Assembly (NCBI GenBank): GCA_022071955.1
Contig: JAJVIM010000012.1
Coordinates: forward strand, 6,029-70,028
Source: Anaerolineae bacterium
Lineage (GTDB): Bacteria > Chloroflexota > Anaerolineae > 4572-78 > J111
Length of the DNA stretch: 64,000 nt
Direction of reading: 5' to 3'
The notes below the pieces were generated by a model that ran no database searches, was not told the origin of the DNA, and saw only the letters and a program-made list of their open reading frames with translations. The number at the start of each line of letters is the position of its first letter. Within the stretch, counting starts at the first letter, position 1. A program made the translations under genes and the position numbers. Positions 43,935 through 54,000 of this stretch are shown here, in pieces.

Positions 43935-46199
43935 TTACTGTGGCGCTCGGCCCGCCAGCACCTGCCAGGCCAACAGCGCCGCCACACCGTACAACCCGGC
44001 CCCAAACAGCAGCACACTGCCAAAACCGGTCAGCATCGCCGCAGTTACCGCCAGCACCGAACCGGCCACGGTCATCACCCCGTTCACGGCCCAGCCCAGC
44101 GCCACGTGGCGGTCGCCGGCCTCAAATTGACCAACGCGGCGCAGCCCCAACGGAAACGGCATCCCCAGCAGCAGCGCCAGCGGAGTCAAACTGATCGCCA
44201 CCAGCCCAATTCGCAGCGCCGGCGAGCCGGCCACAAACTGCCGGGCCAGCCACGGCCAACCGGCCAGCCACAACAACGCCAGCAGGGCAATCGCGGCAGC
44301 CACAACCGGCAGCCGTTTGAGCTGCACGTGATCGGGCCAGCGCCCGGCCCAGCCGCTGCCCAGCCCGCCGGCCAGCAGCAGTACAGCCAAAACCGTGGTC
44401 ACGGCCAGGGTTGGATGGCCCAAAAACAGGCGGGTTTGCTGAATTACGGCAATTTCAAGCAGGATGAATCCCGCCCCCAGCGCGGCAAAATAGAGCGGCG
44501 CGTAACGTTCCGCCCCTGTGGAATAGCGGCGCTGCGCCAAAAACAGCAGTGCCCCACCCGCCAGCACCATCCCCCCGAGTCCCCACAGCAGCGGCCGCAG
44601 GCTTTGCGGCAGGCCCGGTTCAAACTGATAAAAGAAGGGACGGTCATCGCTGGTGGGCGTTACATCCGAGGTGGTTTCGCTGATGATGTCTGCCGTGGTG
44701 GCTTCACCGGCGAGGATCGCTTGCAGCGTGGGACCGCCGGCCACATCCGGCACAAACAGCGGCACAAATCCCACCTGCGCGGCTACACCGGCCAGCGCCA
44801 GCCCGGCGTCGCGCTCAAACGGGTCGGCCTGCACCAGCAGCAACGGCACCGGCGGCTCGGCGTCCCCATCCAAAAACACGGCCAGATGGCGCATCGCCTC
44901 GGCTTCACTCAGCCCGCGCGCCTGTGCCAGCGCCGTTACAGCGGTAACAACGGCCCGGGTCAGAGTCAACTCATCGTACAACTTCATGGCGATTTGCCCA
45001 CCGGGCCGCAAATGAGCCAGATACTCCTGAAAGGCCTCGACGGTGTAAATAGTATTTTCGGTGAGGGCGTAACCGCCACGTTCGGCGGCCAGCGTGACCA
45101 CCTGCGATAAATAGATCAGATCGTATTGCCGGGCCTCGCGCCGGAGCACGCTGCGCCCCTCATCAACCAGCAACCGCACGCCGGGCTGCCGGTACAGGTC
45201 GCCGTGGTAGGTTGCGTAGCGATTGACCAGGGTTACACTGGCCGGGTTGATTTCCACGGCCGTTACCTGCTGTGCCCGCCCGTGCAAGGCAAACCAAACG
45301 TCAAGCCCGCCGCCGGGGCCAATCACCAGCACCTGCCGCGGCTGCTGGGTGGCAAACGGAAAAAAGCCGATGTCGGTGCGCAGGAGGTTAAGATCGCCGG
45401 ACGGCGGCATCACCGAACCGGCCGCGCCATCGAGGTACAACTCGTACGGTTTGCCGCCGCCGGGGTCAACCAGATCGGTGCGGGCAAAGGCGTCCCACTC
45501 GGTAGCGATGATGCGTCCGCCGGCGCGCAGGCTGTTGGTGATGGGCTTGGGCGCGGCCAGTTGGCCCATTGGCACATCGAGCCAGTTGAAAGCCAGATTG
45601 GTCAGCAGGCCAACCAGCGCCAGGCCGATGGCAACCATTGGCAGCGGGGCAGGTCCGGGTCGGCGGGCCGCCAGCAGCGCCGCCAGGCCCAGGCCCGCCG
45701 CTGCCAGCAGCACTGCATTCAACGCGCCCAGGCTGTTGAGCAGCGGCACCGCCGCCAGTGCGCCCAGCCCCGCGCCCAGCAAATCGGCCCGGTACAGGCG
45801 CGGGCTATCGGCGGGATTGGCGCTGAAAAAGGTGGCCAGCCCCAGCCCCAGCCAAAAATAGGGCAGCGGCACCAGCGCCAGCAGACCGCCGTGTAAATCC
45901 AGCGACGCCGTAAAAACCGCAGTCAATAGCAGGGCCAGGGCCAGCAGCCCGCCCAACGACAGATACAGCGGCAGCCGGGCGGCCGCTCGCCACGGCGCCC
46001 GCCACGCGGCCAACGCCGCGCCCAGGCCAAGCCCCAGCACCGCCAGCGAAATAATAGCAAACACATACGGCGGATAAAAAAGTGTGGAAAACAGGCGGGT
46101 GAGAGCGATTTCGAGGAAGATGGAAGCGAAAGAGAGCAGAAGTAATGAGTAGGAAGTAGGGATTAAGGGTTTGTGTTGCGCGTTCTGTGTTCTGTTCAT
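43935..46199 (-). CDS. Polytopic membrane protein with spermidine-synthase-like domain
   Basis: A 754-residue protein. Residues 18-210 hold about six to seven hydrophobic helices (SFASIFLEIALTRLFSTLFYP is a typical start for these proteins). A soluble methyltransferase-fold domain of the spermidine synthase type lies at about 225-500, with the SAM-like binding loop VLVIGPGGGLDVWFAL and VTAVEINPASVTLVN. Another set of six helices fills the C-terminal 200 residues. The aminopropyltransferase catalytic Asp pattern is not clear, so true spermidine synthesis is doubtful. The first 12 codons derive from a local low-complexity repeat, so translation may start later. It follows the permease genes by 73 nt. 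Confidence 0.8.
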   Translation of the reverse strand: MNRTQNAQHKPLIPTSYSLLLLSFASIFLEIALTRLFSTLFYPPYVFAIISLAVLGLGLGAALAAWRAPWRAAARLPLYLSLGGLLALALLLTAVFTASLDLHGGLLALVPLPYFWLGLGLATFFSANPADSPRLYRADLLGAGLGALAAVPLLNSLGALNAVLLAAAGLGLAALLAARRPGPAPLPMVAIGLALVGLLTNLAFNWLDVPMGQLAAPKPITNSLRAGGRIIATEWDAFARTDLVDPGGGKPYELYLDGAAGSVMPPSGDLNLLRTDIGFFPFATQQPRQVLVIGPGGGLDVWFALHGRAQQVTAVEINPASVTLVNRYATYHGDLYRQPGVRLLVDEGRSVLRREARQYDLIYLSQVVTLAAERGGYALTENTIYTVEAFQEYLAHLRPGGQIAMKLYDELTLTRAVVTAVTALAQARGLSEAEAMRHLAVFLDGDAEPPVPLLLVQADPFERDAGLALAGVAAQVGFVPLFVPDVAGGPTLQAILAGEATTADIISETTSDVTPTSDDRPFFYQFEPGLPQSLRPLLWGLGGMVLAGGALLFLAQRRYSTGAERYAPLYFAALGAGFILLEIAVIQQTRLFLGHPTLAVTTVLAVLLLAGGLGSGWAGRWPDHVQLKRLPVVAAAIALLALLWLAGWPWLARQFVAGSPALRIGLVAISLTPLALLLGMPFPLGLRRVGQFEAGDRHVALGWAVNGVMTVAGSVLAVTAAMLTGFGSVLLFGAGLYGVAALLAWQVLAGRAPQ

Positions 46200-46230
46200 C
46201 GTTTACGCAACATGCAACACGCAACACAAA
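46170..46230. repeat. 15-bp inverted repeat around a start codon
   Basis: Arms 46170-46184 (tttgtgttgcgcgtt) and 46216-46230 pair with one mismatch. The start codon of the spermidine-synthase-like gene (46197-46199) lies in the loop. Confidence 0.55.
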
Positions 46231-46272
46231 ATTTATTAGCTGGCTGCTGATAGCTGGTGGAGGTCCGCTGTT

Positions 46273-47178
46273 TCATCGCACGTTTTTGAGGCGCGGGTCC
46301 AGCGCATCGCGCAGGCCATCACCCAGCAGGTTGAAGCCGAGCACCGTCAGCATAATGGCCAGCCCCGGCCAGATGGCCAGCCAGGCCGACTGCTGAAAAT
46401 AGGCCCGCCCTTCGGAGAGCATCCGGCCCCAACTGGGATCAGGTGGCTGCGTGCCCAAGCCAAAAAAGCTGAGCGCAGCTTCGGCCAAAATGGCAAACGA
46501 CAGGCTGAGGGTGGTTTCCACAATCAGCGGCGAGAGGATATTGGGGAAAATGTGGCGGAGCATAATCCGCCCATCGGAGGAGCCGATGGCGCGGGCGGCA
46601 TCGATGAACTCCTCCTCGCGCACGCTCAACACCGAACTGCGGGCAATCCGGGCAAAAATAGGCACGTACACAATACCGATGGCAATCATAGCATTGGTGA
46701 TGCCTTTGCCCAGCGCGGCCATAATGGCAATTGCCAGCAGAATAGCCGGAAACGCAAAAATGATGTCCATCGCCCGCATGATGAGTTCATCGGTGAGGCG
46801 GCCCACGTAACCGGCCAGCAGCCCCAGCGAGGTACCGACCGTCGCCGCCAGCCCCACCGCAATTAGCCCCACTTGCAGCGACACCCGCGCCCCAACCATA
46901 ATCCGGCTCAGAATGTCGCGGCCAAAGTCATCGGTGCCCATCAAATGATTGAGCGAAGGCGCAGCGAAACGATTGGCCATGTTGATGGCGTTGGGATTGT
47001 AGGGAGCCAGCATTGGGCCAAAAATAGCGGTGAGAGTCAATACCACCACAATAAATCCGGCCACAAGCGAAAGCGGCTGGCGCGTTAATCGCCGCCAGCC
47101 ATCGAGCCACAGACTCTCGGCTTTGGGCGGCGCTTTGAGAGAGGGTGAAATTGTCAGCGTGTCAGTTGTTTGAGCCAT
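46273..47178 (-). CDS. dppC: Peptide ABC transporter permease, DppC type (second cluster)
   Basis: A 301-residue permease subunit. The first helix is at about 35-55, five more form the core, and the EAA coupling loop reads EFIDAARAIGSSDGRIMLRH. MLAPYNPNAINMANRFAAPS and HLMGTDDFGRDILSR are typical of DppC proteins, as is the C-terminal LLGDGLRDALDPRLK. It lies 46 nt after its DppB partner. No ATPase gene occurs in this cluster, so it may share the ATPases encoded at 6.5-8.6 kb or others elsewhere. Confidence 0.93.
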   Translation of the reverse strand: MAQTTDTLTISPSLKAPPKAESLWLDGWRRLTRQPLSLVAGFIVVVLTLTAIFGPMLAPYNPNAINMANRFAAPSLNHLMGTDDFGRDILSRIMVGARVSLQVGLIAVGLAATVGTSLGLLAGYVGRLTDELIMRAMDIIFAFPAILLAIAIMAALGKGITNAMIAIGIVYVPIFARIARSSVLSVREEEFIDAARAIGSSDGRIMLRHIFPNILSPLIVETTLSLSFAILAEAALSFFGLGTQPPDPSWGRMLSEGRAYFQQSAWLAIWPGLAIMLTVLGFNLLGDGLRDALDPRLKNVR

Positions 47179-47224
47179 GTTGATTTATGATTTGCGGTTT
47201 TGGTGACTCTGAAATCCAAAATCG

Positions 47225-48172
47225 TCAGGCATACTCCAGCCGCGGGTCAATCAGAAAATAAATCAAATCCGTACCCAGATTGACAAAAGCCAGCATCGTG
47301 GCGATGGTGAACACCGCGCCCTGCAGCAGCGGATAGTCGCGGTCCAGCACGGCGTTGAGCGTCAGCCGGCCCAGGCCGGGCCACGAAAAGACAACTTCGA
47401 CCACCACCACGGCGCTGAGCAAGGCTGTCAATTGCAGGCCGATAATGGTCACAATCGTGATCAGCGCGTTGCGCAGAGCATGCCCGCCAATCACCGAGCG
47501 CTCGGTGAGGCCCTTGGCCCGGGCGGTGCGGATATAATCCTGATTCAGCACTTCGAGCATGGCGCTGCGGATAAAGCGCGTTTGAATGGAGCCGCTGATG
47601 ATGCCCACCGTCAGCGCCGGCAAAATCAGGTGGGCCAGCCAGCCGGGTGGACTCTCGCTGAACGGGGTGTGCCCCTGCGATGGCAGCCAGCCCAACGTGA
47701 GCGAAAAGAACAAGATTAGCAGGATGCCCAGCCAGAAATCGGGGATAGAGACGCCAATCTGGCTGAACAGCGAGGCGGTAATATCGAGCAAGCTGTGCGG
47801 TTTTAACGCCGACAGAATCCCCGCCGGCAGGGCAATGGCCAGCCCCACCAGCAAGCCGGCCAACGCCAGAGTCACCGTCGCCGGCAGCCGCTGCATAATC
47901 TGCCGGCTCACCGATTGGCCGGTAACCAGGCTATCGCCCAAATCGCCTTGCAACAGGCCGCCCAGCCAATGGCCGTACTGCACCAGCATGGGGTCGTTCA
48001 GACCCAGCCGCTCGCGCAGGGCGGCCACGTTCTCCGGCGACGCGGCCACGCCCAAAATCACCCGGGCCGGGTCACCGGGCACCAGTTGGATGATAAAAAA
48101 CACCACAAACGTGATGCCAAATACCACAAAAATGGTAGAAAACAGGCGTTGGATGATGTAACGTATGTTCAT
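47225..48172 (-). CDS. dppB: Peptide ABC transporter permease, DppB type (second cluster)
   Basis: A 315-residue permease subunit. The start is set at 48172 (MNIRYIIQRLFSTIFVVFGITF), the standard DppB N-terminus; 20 upstream codons come from a repeat. LVPGDPARVILG and LGLNDPMLVQYGHWLGGLLQGDLG are conserved landmarks, and the EAA loop reads DYIRTARAKGLTERSVIGGH. It lacks the loop insert of the other DppB at 3.2-4.2 kb and has normal family length. No clear ribosome site is visible. Confidence 0.93.
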   Translation of the reverse strand: MNIRYIIQRLFSTIFVVFGITFVVFFIIQLVPGDPARVILGVAASPENVAALRERLGLNDPMLVQYGHWLGGLLQGDLGDSLVTGQSVSRQIMQRLPATVTLALAGLLVGLAIALPAGILSALKPHSLLDITASLFSQIGVSIPDFWLGILLILFFSLTLGWLPSQGHTPFSESPPGWLAHLILPALTVGIISGSIQTRFIRSAMLEVLNQDYIRTARAKGLTERSVIGGHALRNALITIVTIIGLQLTALLSAVVVVEVVFSWPGLGRLTLNAVLDRDYPLLQGAVFTIATMLAFVNLGTDLIYFLIDPRLEYA

Positions 48173-48187
48173 AGAGAAAAACGTGTT

Positions 48188-48230
48188 GCGTGTTGCGCGT
48201 CGCCCAAACCACACGCGACACGCAACACGC
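48188..48230. repeat. 16-bp inverted repeat between binding-protein and permease genes
   Basis: Arms 48188-48203 and 48215-48230 (gcgtgttgcgcgtcgc and complement, one mismatch) around an 11-nt loop. It has the same operon position as the inverted repeat at 4266-4328. Confidence 0.6.
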
Positions 48231-48267
48231 AAATTGCATATACCTTAACGATCAAACAGGGTGCAGC

Positions 48268-50058
48268 TTATTCGGCCCGGTCCAGCCAGACCGTCCAGAA
48301 GTTGTTGGCCTGGTCTGAGCGAGTGACAAAGCCTTTAACATACGGCGCGTAGGCTCGAATTTCAAACTTATTATACATGTAAACGTAGGGAGCGTCATCA
48401 ACCAGAATTTTGTTGAGTTGCTCGTAAATCTGGTAACGCTGGTCAAAATCGCTGATGGAGCGGCCCTCGGTGACCAGTTGGTCAAATTCCGGGTTGTTGT
48501 AGCCGGTAAAGTTGAATACCTGGTCCGATTTATGCTGCAAATAGTAGTACTGGTCGGCATCGATGAGGCCGTTCCAGTTGCAAATGTAGGCATCGTACTT
48601 AAAGTTGCCTTCCAGCTCCAGCCACTGGCTCCATTCCGGAGCATTGATGGTGGTTTCAATGCCAATTTCGGCCAACTGCTGCTGCAAAACCTGGGCGGCG
48701 CGCACGGTTTCGCCGTACTGCACCGTGGGCAGCAACTCCATTTGAAAACCGTCGGGGTAGCCGGCATCGGCCAGCAGAGCTTTGGCTTTTTCAACGTCGC
48801 GGTCGTAGGGCGCGTAGTCAAAATACCAGGGGCTGCCGGGGCCGGTTGGGCCTTGAACGGGCACCGCCAAACCAAAGTAACCGGCTTCGGCCAACTGTTC
48901 GCGGTCGAGGGCGTAGGCAATCGCCTGGCGCACGCGCTGGTCACTCAGCGGCTCGCGGGTGAGATTCAGGCCGATGTAATCGTACGAAAGCTGCGGCACG
49001 GTTGAAACCACCACGTTGGGGTCGGCGTTCAGCGAATCGTAGTTTTGCGGGGCGATGGCCAGCACCCAATCGACTTCGCCGCTGCGGAGTGCGGTTTCAC
49101 GCACGGTGTCATCGGGGATGGGGGCTATTTCAACGGCATCCAGATAAGGCAGCCCTTTTTGCCAGTAATCGGGGTTTTTCTCCAGCCGAATTTTGGTGGT
49201 GCCTTCAATATCGGCAATTTTAAAGGGACCGGTGCCGATGGCCTGCACAATAATGCCCTCGTCGTTCACGCTTTCTTTGGCAATGATGGCGCTGGCTTTG
49301 TTAAAGGCCAACGTTTGCGGCAAAATGCCCACCGGCTCGGGGTGAACAATTTCAACCGTGTAATCATCGATGACGTTGATTTGCGTGCCGGCCGGGCCAA
49401 CGTTGGCCGCGTTGCCAGCGCCGGTGGCCGGGTCGAGCAGCCGGTCAAAGCTCCACTTCACATCGGCGGCGGTCATCTCGCGGCCGTTGTGGAATTTGAC
49501 CCCCTGGCGCAGTTTGAACGTCCAGGTTAGCCCATCGTCAGACCGCGACCAGCTTTCGGCCAGCCAGGGAATCAGGTTCAGGTTGTCATCGTAGGCGGTC
49601 AGCGTTTCCAGCACGTTGTTCAAAATCTGGTAGCTGGAGTAGGAACTGACCGTGTGCGGGTCCAGCCCGGCCCACTCGTTTTGAAAAGCCACTTTGAGCG
49701 TGCCACCCGGCTTGGGCGGCTCGGCGCTCATTGAGCCGCTGATCTCGCCCAGCGACGCCTGGGCCATTTCCGCGCTGGGGATGCACAGTTTTTGGCCAAC
49801 CTCAATCAGGTTGGCATCGCGGATGGCGGCAAAACTGCTGTCTGTGGCTGCGGCGGCGTTAGTGGCGTCAACAATCGCCGGAAAGGCCAGCACATCGCCC
49901 AAAAAGCGGTCGGCCACTTTTGAGAGCCAGTCATCGGCCTGCACCGTGTAGGTATCGGCGCAATCTGCCTGGGCATAGCCGGGCAGCGGCACCGAAGTGA
50001 CCAGCAGGCTGGCTAACACCAGCGCGATGGTCAGAATTGAAAAATACTTTTTCGCCAT
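48268..50058 (-). CDS. Peptide-binding protein (SBP family 5) with N-terminal LysM-like domain
   Basis: A 596-residue secreted protein. A Sec signal peptide (residues 1-29, ending GYAQA) is followed not by a lipobox but by a LysM-like module (about 32-93: CADTYTVQADDWLSKVADRF ... NLIEVGQKLCIPS), bracketed by two cysteines that could form a disulfide. The family 5 core starts at about 118 (GGTLKVAFQNEWAGLDPHTV) with LTWTFKLRQGVKFHNG and RQAIAYALDREQLA. LysM binds peptidoglycan or chitin-type glycans, so it may hold the protein at the wall instead of a lipid anchor. The gene lies between DUF1028 and the permeases. The start ATG has AGGAGGACTG ahead. Confidence 0.9.
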   Translation of the reverse strand: MAKKYFSILTIALVLASLLVTSVPLPGYAQADCADTYTVQADDWLSKVADRFLGDVLAFPAIVDATNAAAATDSSFAAIRDANLIEVGQKLCIPSAEMAQASLGEISGSMSAEPPKPGGTLKVAFQNEWAGLDPHTVSSYSSYQILNNVLETLTAYDDNLNLIPWLAESWSRSDDGLTWTFKLRQGVKFHNGREMTAADVKWSFDRLLDPATGAGNAANVGPAGTQINVIDDYTVEIVHPEPVGILPQTLAFNKASAIIAKESVNDEGIIVQAIGTGPFKIADIEGTTKIRLEKNPDYWQKGLPYLDAVEIAPIPDDTVRETALRSGEVDWVLAIAPQNYDSLNADPNVVVSTVPQLSYDYIGLNLTREPLSDQRVRQAIAYALDREQLAEAGYFGLAVPVQGPTGPGSPWYFDYAPYDRDVEKAKALLADAGYPDGFQMELLPTVQYGETVRAAQVLQQQLAEIGIETTINAPEWSQWLELEGNFKYDAYICNWNGLIDADQYYYLQHKSDQVFNFTGYNNPEFDQLVTEGRSISDFDQRYQIYEQLNKILVDDAPYVYMYNKFEIRAYAPYVKGFVTRSDQANNFWTVWLDRAE

Positions 50059-50128
50059 TTGCTTCAGTCCTCCTTGTTTTGACTACAATTTAATATCTCC
50101 AAATTGCAGGTGCAATTTGTTATCAAAG

Positions 50129-50860
50129 TTACTGTCGCCCGACCATTGGCGGCGAGAGCCGGGCCACATCGTCCAAATCCCAATCGGCACCGGGGTCGTC
50201 GCGGGTGGGGTACAGGTCACGAAACGGAAATAACTCGGTTTTGGCCAGTTCAAACAGCCGGCGTAATTCGGCGACGGGTTCGGGGTGGTCGTCTACCCGT
50301 AAATCAACGTATTTCCACGTTTCAACGTGGACCACCTGCAAATGAGCCGCCTGCTTGCCGCGTTTGTCGCCGCCGGCCCGATCCCCGGCTTCCAGCGCCC
50401 GCAGCAACCGCTCGGCCAGCTCTTCGCCGGGTGCCTGCTCAAAGGCATCGACCATCACCTGAATGACCTGCGGCCCGGCTAAAATGTTGCCTGCCGCGGC
50501 GCAGTCGGTTGCCTGCAGGTGACCGGCCCAGGCAGCGGCCATATTGCCGGTGTGCGCCGCGGTTTGGCCGTGCTGGTCAATAATGATGACCTGCCGTTTT
50601 TCCCGGCCGGCATCCTGCCGGAGCAGTTGGGCCAGCGTCGATTCAACATTTTTCCCCCGGCTCAGCAGGTCGAGGCCATCAAAGCCCAAGTATGGGTTGC
50701 CGTAAGCCTGGGTAGCGATAGCGCCAACGCCGGGGCGGGTGTGGCTGCACACGGCGCCAACGGCCGGGTATTTACTGGCAATCGCCACACCCAACATTCC
50801 GGTTTGAACGCAGCGGCCAACAATGGAAAACGTACTGATTGGCGTTTCAACTAAATTCAC
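50129..50860 (-). CDS. DUF1028 family protein
   Basis: A 243-residue protein of the DUF1028 family, thought to have an Ntn-hydrolase-like fold. It begins TFSIVGRCVQTGMLGVAIAS and has the family patterns VGAVCSHTRPGVGAIATQAYGNP and LRQDAGREKRQVIIIDQHG. The start is taken as GTG at 50860; no strong ribosome site is seen. It heads the minus-strand cluster, 70 nt before the LysM-binding protein, and such genes often accompany peptide transporters. The enzymatic activity is not established. Confidence 0.88.
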   Translation of the reverse strand: MNLVETPISTFSIVGRCVQTGMLGVAIASKYPAVGAVCSHTRPGVGAIATQAYGNPYLGFDGLDLLSRGKNVESTLAQLLRQDAGREKRQVIIIDQHGQTAAHTGNMAAAWAGHLQATDCAAAGNILAGPQVIQVMVDAFEQAPGEELAERLLRALEAGDRAGGDKRGKQAAHLQVVHVETWKYVDLRVDDHPEPVAELRRLFELAKTELFPFRDLYPTRDDPGADWDLDDVARLSPPMVGRQ

Positions 50861-51037
50861 ATTAGAGTCCAGATTGGAATTTTGAAGGGATCAAAGCCCA
50901 ACGCGCCCAAACGGGGGACGTGTTGGACCTTGCCCCTCAGCAAAGGAGGATGCCAGGCCGTAGCACGCAACCGGCATTTAACATTAATTATAACGACGGG
51001 GCATAAAAAGAACGTCAAAAAAACGTCAAAAGAGGGG

Positions 51038-54000
51038 TTAGTGATGACTGCTGGTGTATTGATTGTAGGCCAGCTCGGCCCGTTCCAGCTCGTCCTGAGC
51101 GCCCACCTGTCGCAAAATGCTGATGCTCTGTTGAAAAAGGGCGGCCGGGTTGCCCAGCCGGCCGGCCGGCCAGGCGGCGGCAATTTCCGCCAGCAGCCGC
51201 ACGGTTGCCCCCAAATCCTCGTCGCTGCCCAACGACTCGGCCAGCGCCCGCGCCTGGCGAGCGTGCTGCAACGCCTGGGGCCACTGCCCGCTTTGCATAA
51301 AAACGCTGCCCAGCGTGCGGTGAATTTTAACGGTGATCCAATCGGTGTGGGCTTCCTGGCTGAGGGCCAGCCCGTGCGAAAGCTGCTCCAGCGCGCGCGG
51401 CAGATCGCCGCTAAAGGCGTAGGTGCGGCCCACGTTAGAGTGGATCAGCGCCACGCCCTCAATCTGGCCGGTCTCTTTATAAATGGCCAGCGCCTTTTGA
51501 AACGCCTCGATGGCGGCGGGGTAGTAAGCCTGGGTACGCAGCACAAAACCGATGTTGTTGTACACGCCGGCCATGCCCAACCGGTCGTTAGCCTGTTGAT
51601 AAGCCAGCAGCGCCTCATCGTAAAGCTGGCGGGCTTTTTCATAATTGCCGGTGCGATACACGGCAATGCCCAAATGGCGCAGGCCGGGGGCTTGCAGCGC
51701 GGGATCGCCCAGGGTTGTGGCCAAATCCAGCGCCTGCCGGGCGTGCTGCCCCACGCTGTCGTAATCACTGCGCAGATAGGCCAAAAAACTGAGCAGATTG
51801 TGCGCCGCGGCCTGCTCGTCCAGCCGGCCCCGTTCCTGCCCCCGCTGCAACGCCGCCACAAACGCGGCTTCGGCCTCACCGTAACGGCCAATCCGCTGAA
51901 AAATGATGCCTCGCTGGCGAAAGATCAGCCCCAGCACGTCCAGCGGCTGCGCCTGCGAGACATTGCTCTGCTGAAACGGCGTAATTTTAACAATCGCTTC
52001 CGGCGAAAGCTCGGCCGGGGTGGTACCCAGCAGAGCCTGCGATTTTTCGTACCAGCCCAGCGCCTCGTCGTCGGCGTACAGTTCGGCGGCCTGCCGGGCG
52101 GCGCGCAGGGCATAATTTCTGGCCCGCAGCGAGTCTCCGCCCATTTCAAAATGATAGCTCAAGCGGCCAAAATCATTGGATAAGGTGGCCTCCAGCGAGG
52201 CGGCCACCTGCTGGTGCAAATAGCGCCGCCGGCTGCGAGTGAGGTCGTCCAGCAAAACGTCCCTGATTTTGTCGTGGGTAAAATCGTACAGATTTTCCTG
52301 CTCGGCCAGTAAATTGGCGGCAACCGCATCATCGATGGCCTGCAACAGCGCCGAGCCGGGCATATCGGGCAGCACCTGTTGCAGTTGAGTTTCGGTAAAA
52401 GCCCGGCCCAACACCGCGGCCGCAGCCAATATTTGGGCGGTAACATTGCTCAGGCGGGCCAGCCGGCTCTGGATAACGCTTTGAATGGTGGCCGGCAGGG
52501 GCCAGTTGGCAGCGGTGAGCAGGTGATCGGGCGGCAGCGTTTGCAGCAGTTCCACAATAAACAGCGGGTTGCCTTCCGTTTCGGCAAACAGCCGCCGAAA
52601 GAAACCCTCGGTTTGAAGCTGCGGCGGCAGGGCCATAGTGCGGGCCAGCGCCGCTGCTTCGGCGGCGGTCAGCCGGTTGAGCCGGATTTGCTGCAGGTTA
52701 CCCTCGCGGGTCAGCATACTTTTGAGCTGGGGCCAGCCCGGCGGCGTTTCAGAATCTCGCTGCGTGCCCAAAATCAACAGCGGCAGCCGGCGGCCGGTCA
52801 TCGACAGCAGGATGTAGCGCAACAGGGTTAAACTGGCCTGATCGAGCCACTGCCAATCATCAATGAAAATGCACACCGGTTTGTGGCGGCACAGTTTTTC
52901 AAGCCAGTGATAAATGGCCTGCACAATCCGGCCGCGGGTCAATTCCGGGTCTACCACCGCCGACGGCACCAATTGCGGGTGCTGCTGGCGGATATCGGGT
53001 ACAAGGTGGGCCAGTTCGGCCAGCCACACCTCGGCCAGATCAAGCTGGTTGAGGCTGGTTTCGGCCAGCGTTGATTTGATCAGATCGATCCAGGGTTGAA
53101 ACGGGATGGCCTGTTCGGTTTCAAAACAGCGGGTGGTCAATATTTTGAGCCGGGTGAGCGAACGCAGCCACTCGTGGGCCAGCCGGGTTTTGCCAATGCC
53201 CGCTTCGCCGGTGAGCAAAACCAGCCGGGCCGGGCCGGCCGGCAACATAGCCCGGTAATATTGATGCAGCAACTCCAGCTCGCGCTGACGGCCCACAAAC
53301 TGTTGTTTGCCGCCGGCAACGCGGCCGGACGATACGCCGGAATCGGGTTCATCGGCGCGAAGAATTTCCAAATGCAGCGCCTGGGTGGCCGGCGAAGGAC
53401 TCACGCCGAGTTCATCCCGCAGCCGCTGCTGCAACGCATCGTACTGCTGCAGGGCGGCGGCGCGGTTGCCCTGCTGCACGTGCAGGCTCATTAACTGTTG
53501 GTGGCCAATTTCATGCAGAGGATCGATTTCCAGTAACTGCGCCAGCGTCTGCCGGGCTTCGGGCAGCCGCTGCTCCTGGTGATACATCTGGCTCAACCGC
53601 AGCAGCGACTGAACAACCAGACTCTCAAATTTGGCCCGTTGATCGGCCAGCCAGCCTTCAAATTCCGGGGCATCGGGCAGGCTCAGCCCATCCAAAAAAG
53701 GGCCTCGCCACAGCGCCAGCCCATCGGCCAGTTGGGCCACAGAGGCCGGGCCGGTAACGGCGGCCTGAAACAAAGCCAGGTCTAACTGCACGTGCTCAAA
53801 ATTCATGGCGATGGTGCTGCGCTCGATGTGCAGGAAATCGGCGGGGGCCAGGCTGTGCCGAATGGTGTACAGTGCATTACGCAGGCTGTTGCGGGCCTGC
53901 TTCTCCGGAGTGTTGCCCCACAAAAATGTGGCCAGCGTCGCCCGGCTGTGGGGCTGGGCCGATGCCGCCAGGTAAAAGAGGAGAGCTTCGGCTTTGAGGT

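Noticed and set aside
43929..45110. 393-codon Gln/Arg/Pro-rich frame on the plus strand
   Set aside because: Antisense to the spermidine-synthase-like gene; composition is that of a frame shadow.
43935..46199. True spermidine synthase (SpeE)
   Set aside because: Multiple membrane helices on both sides and unclear catalytic aspartates make genuine aminopropyl transfer unlikely.
50882..52183. 433-codon open frame on the plus strand opposite the regulator
   Set aside because: Shadow of the BTAD-AAA-TPR gene; Gln/Arg/Gly-rich translation typical of antisense frames in this DNA.
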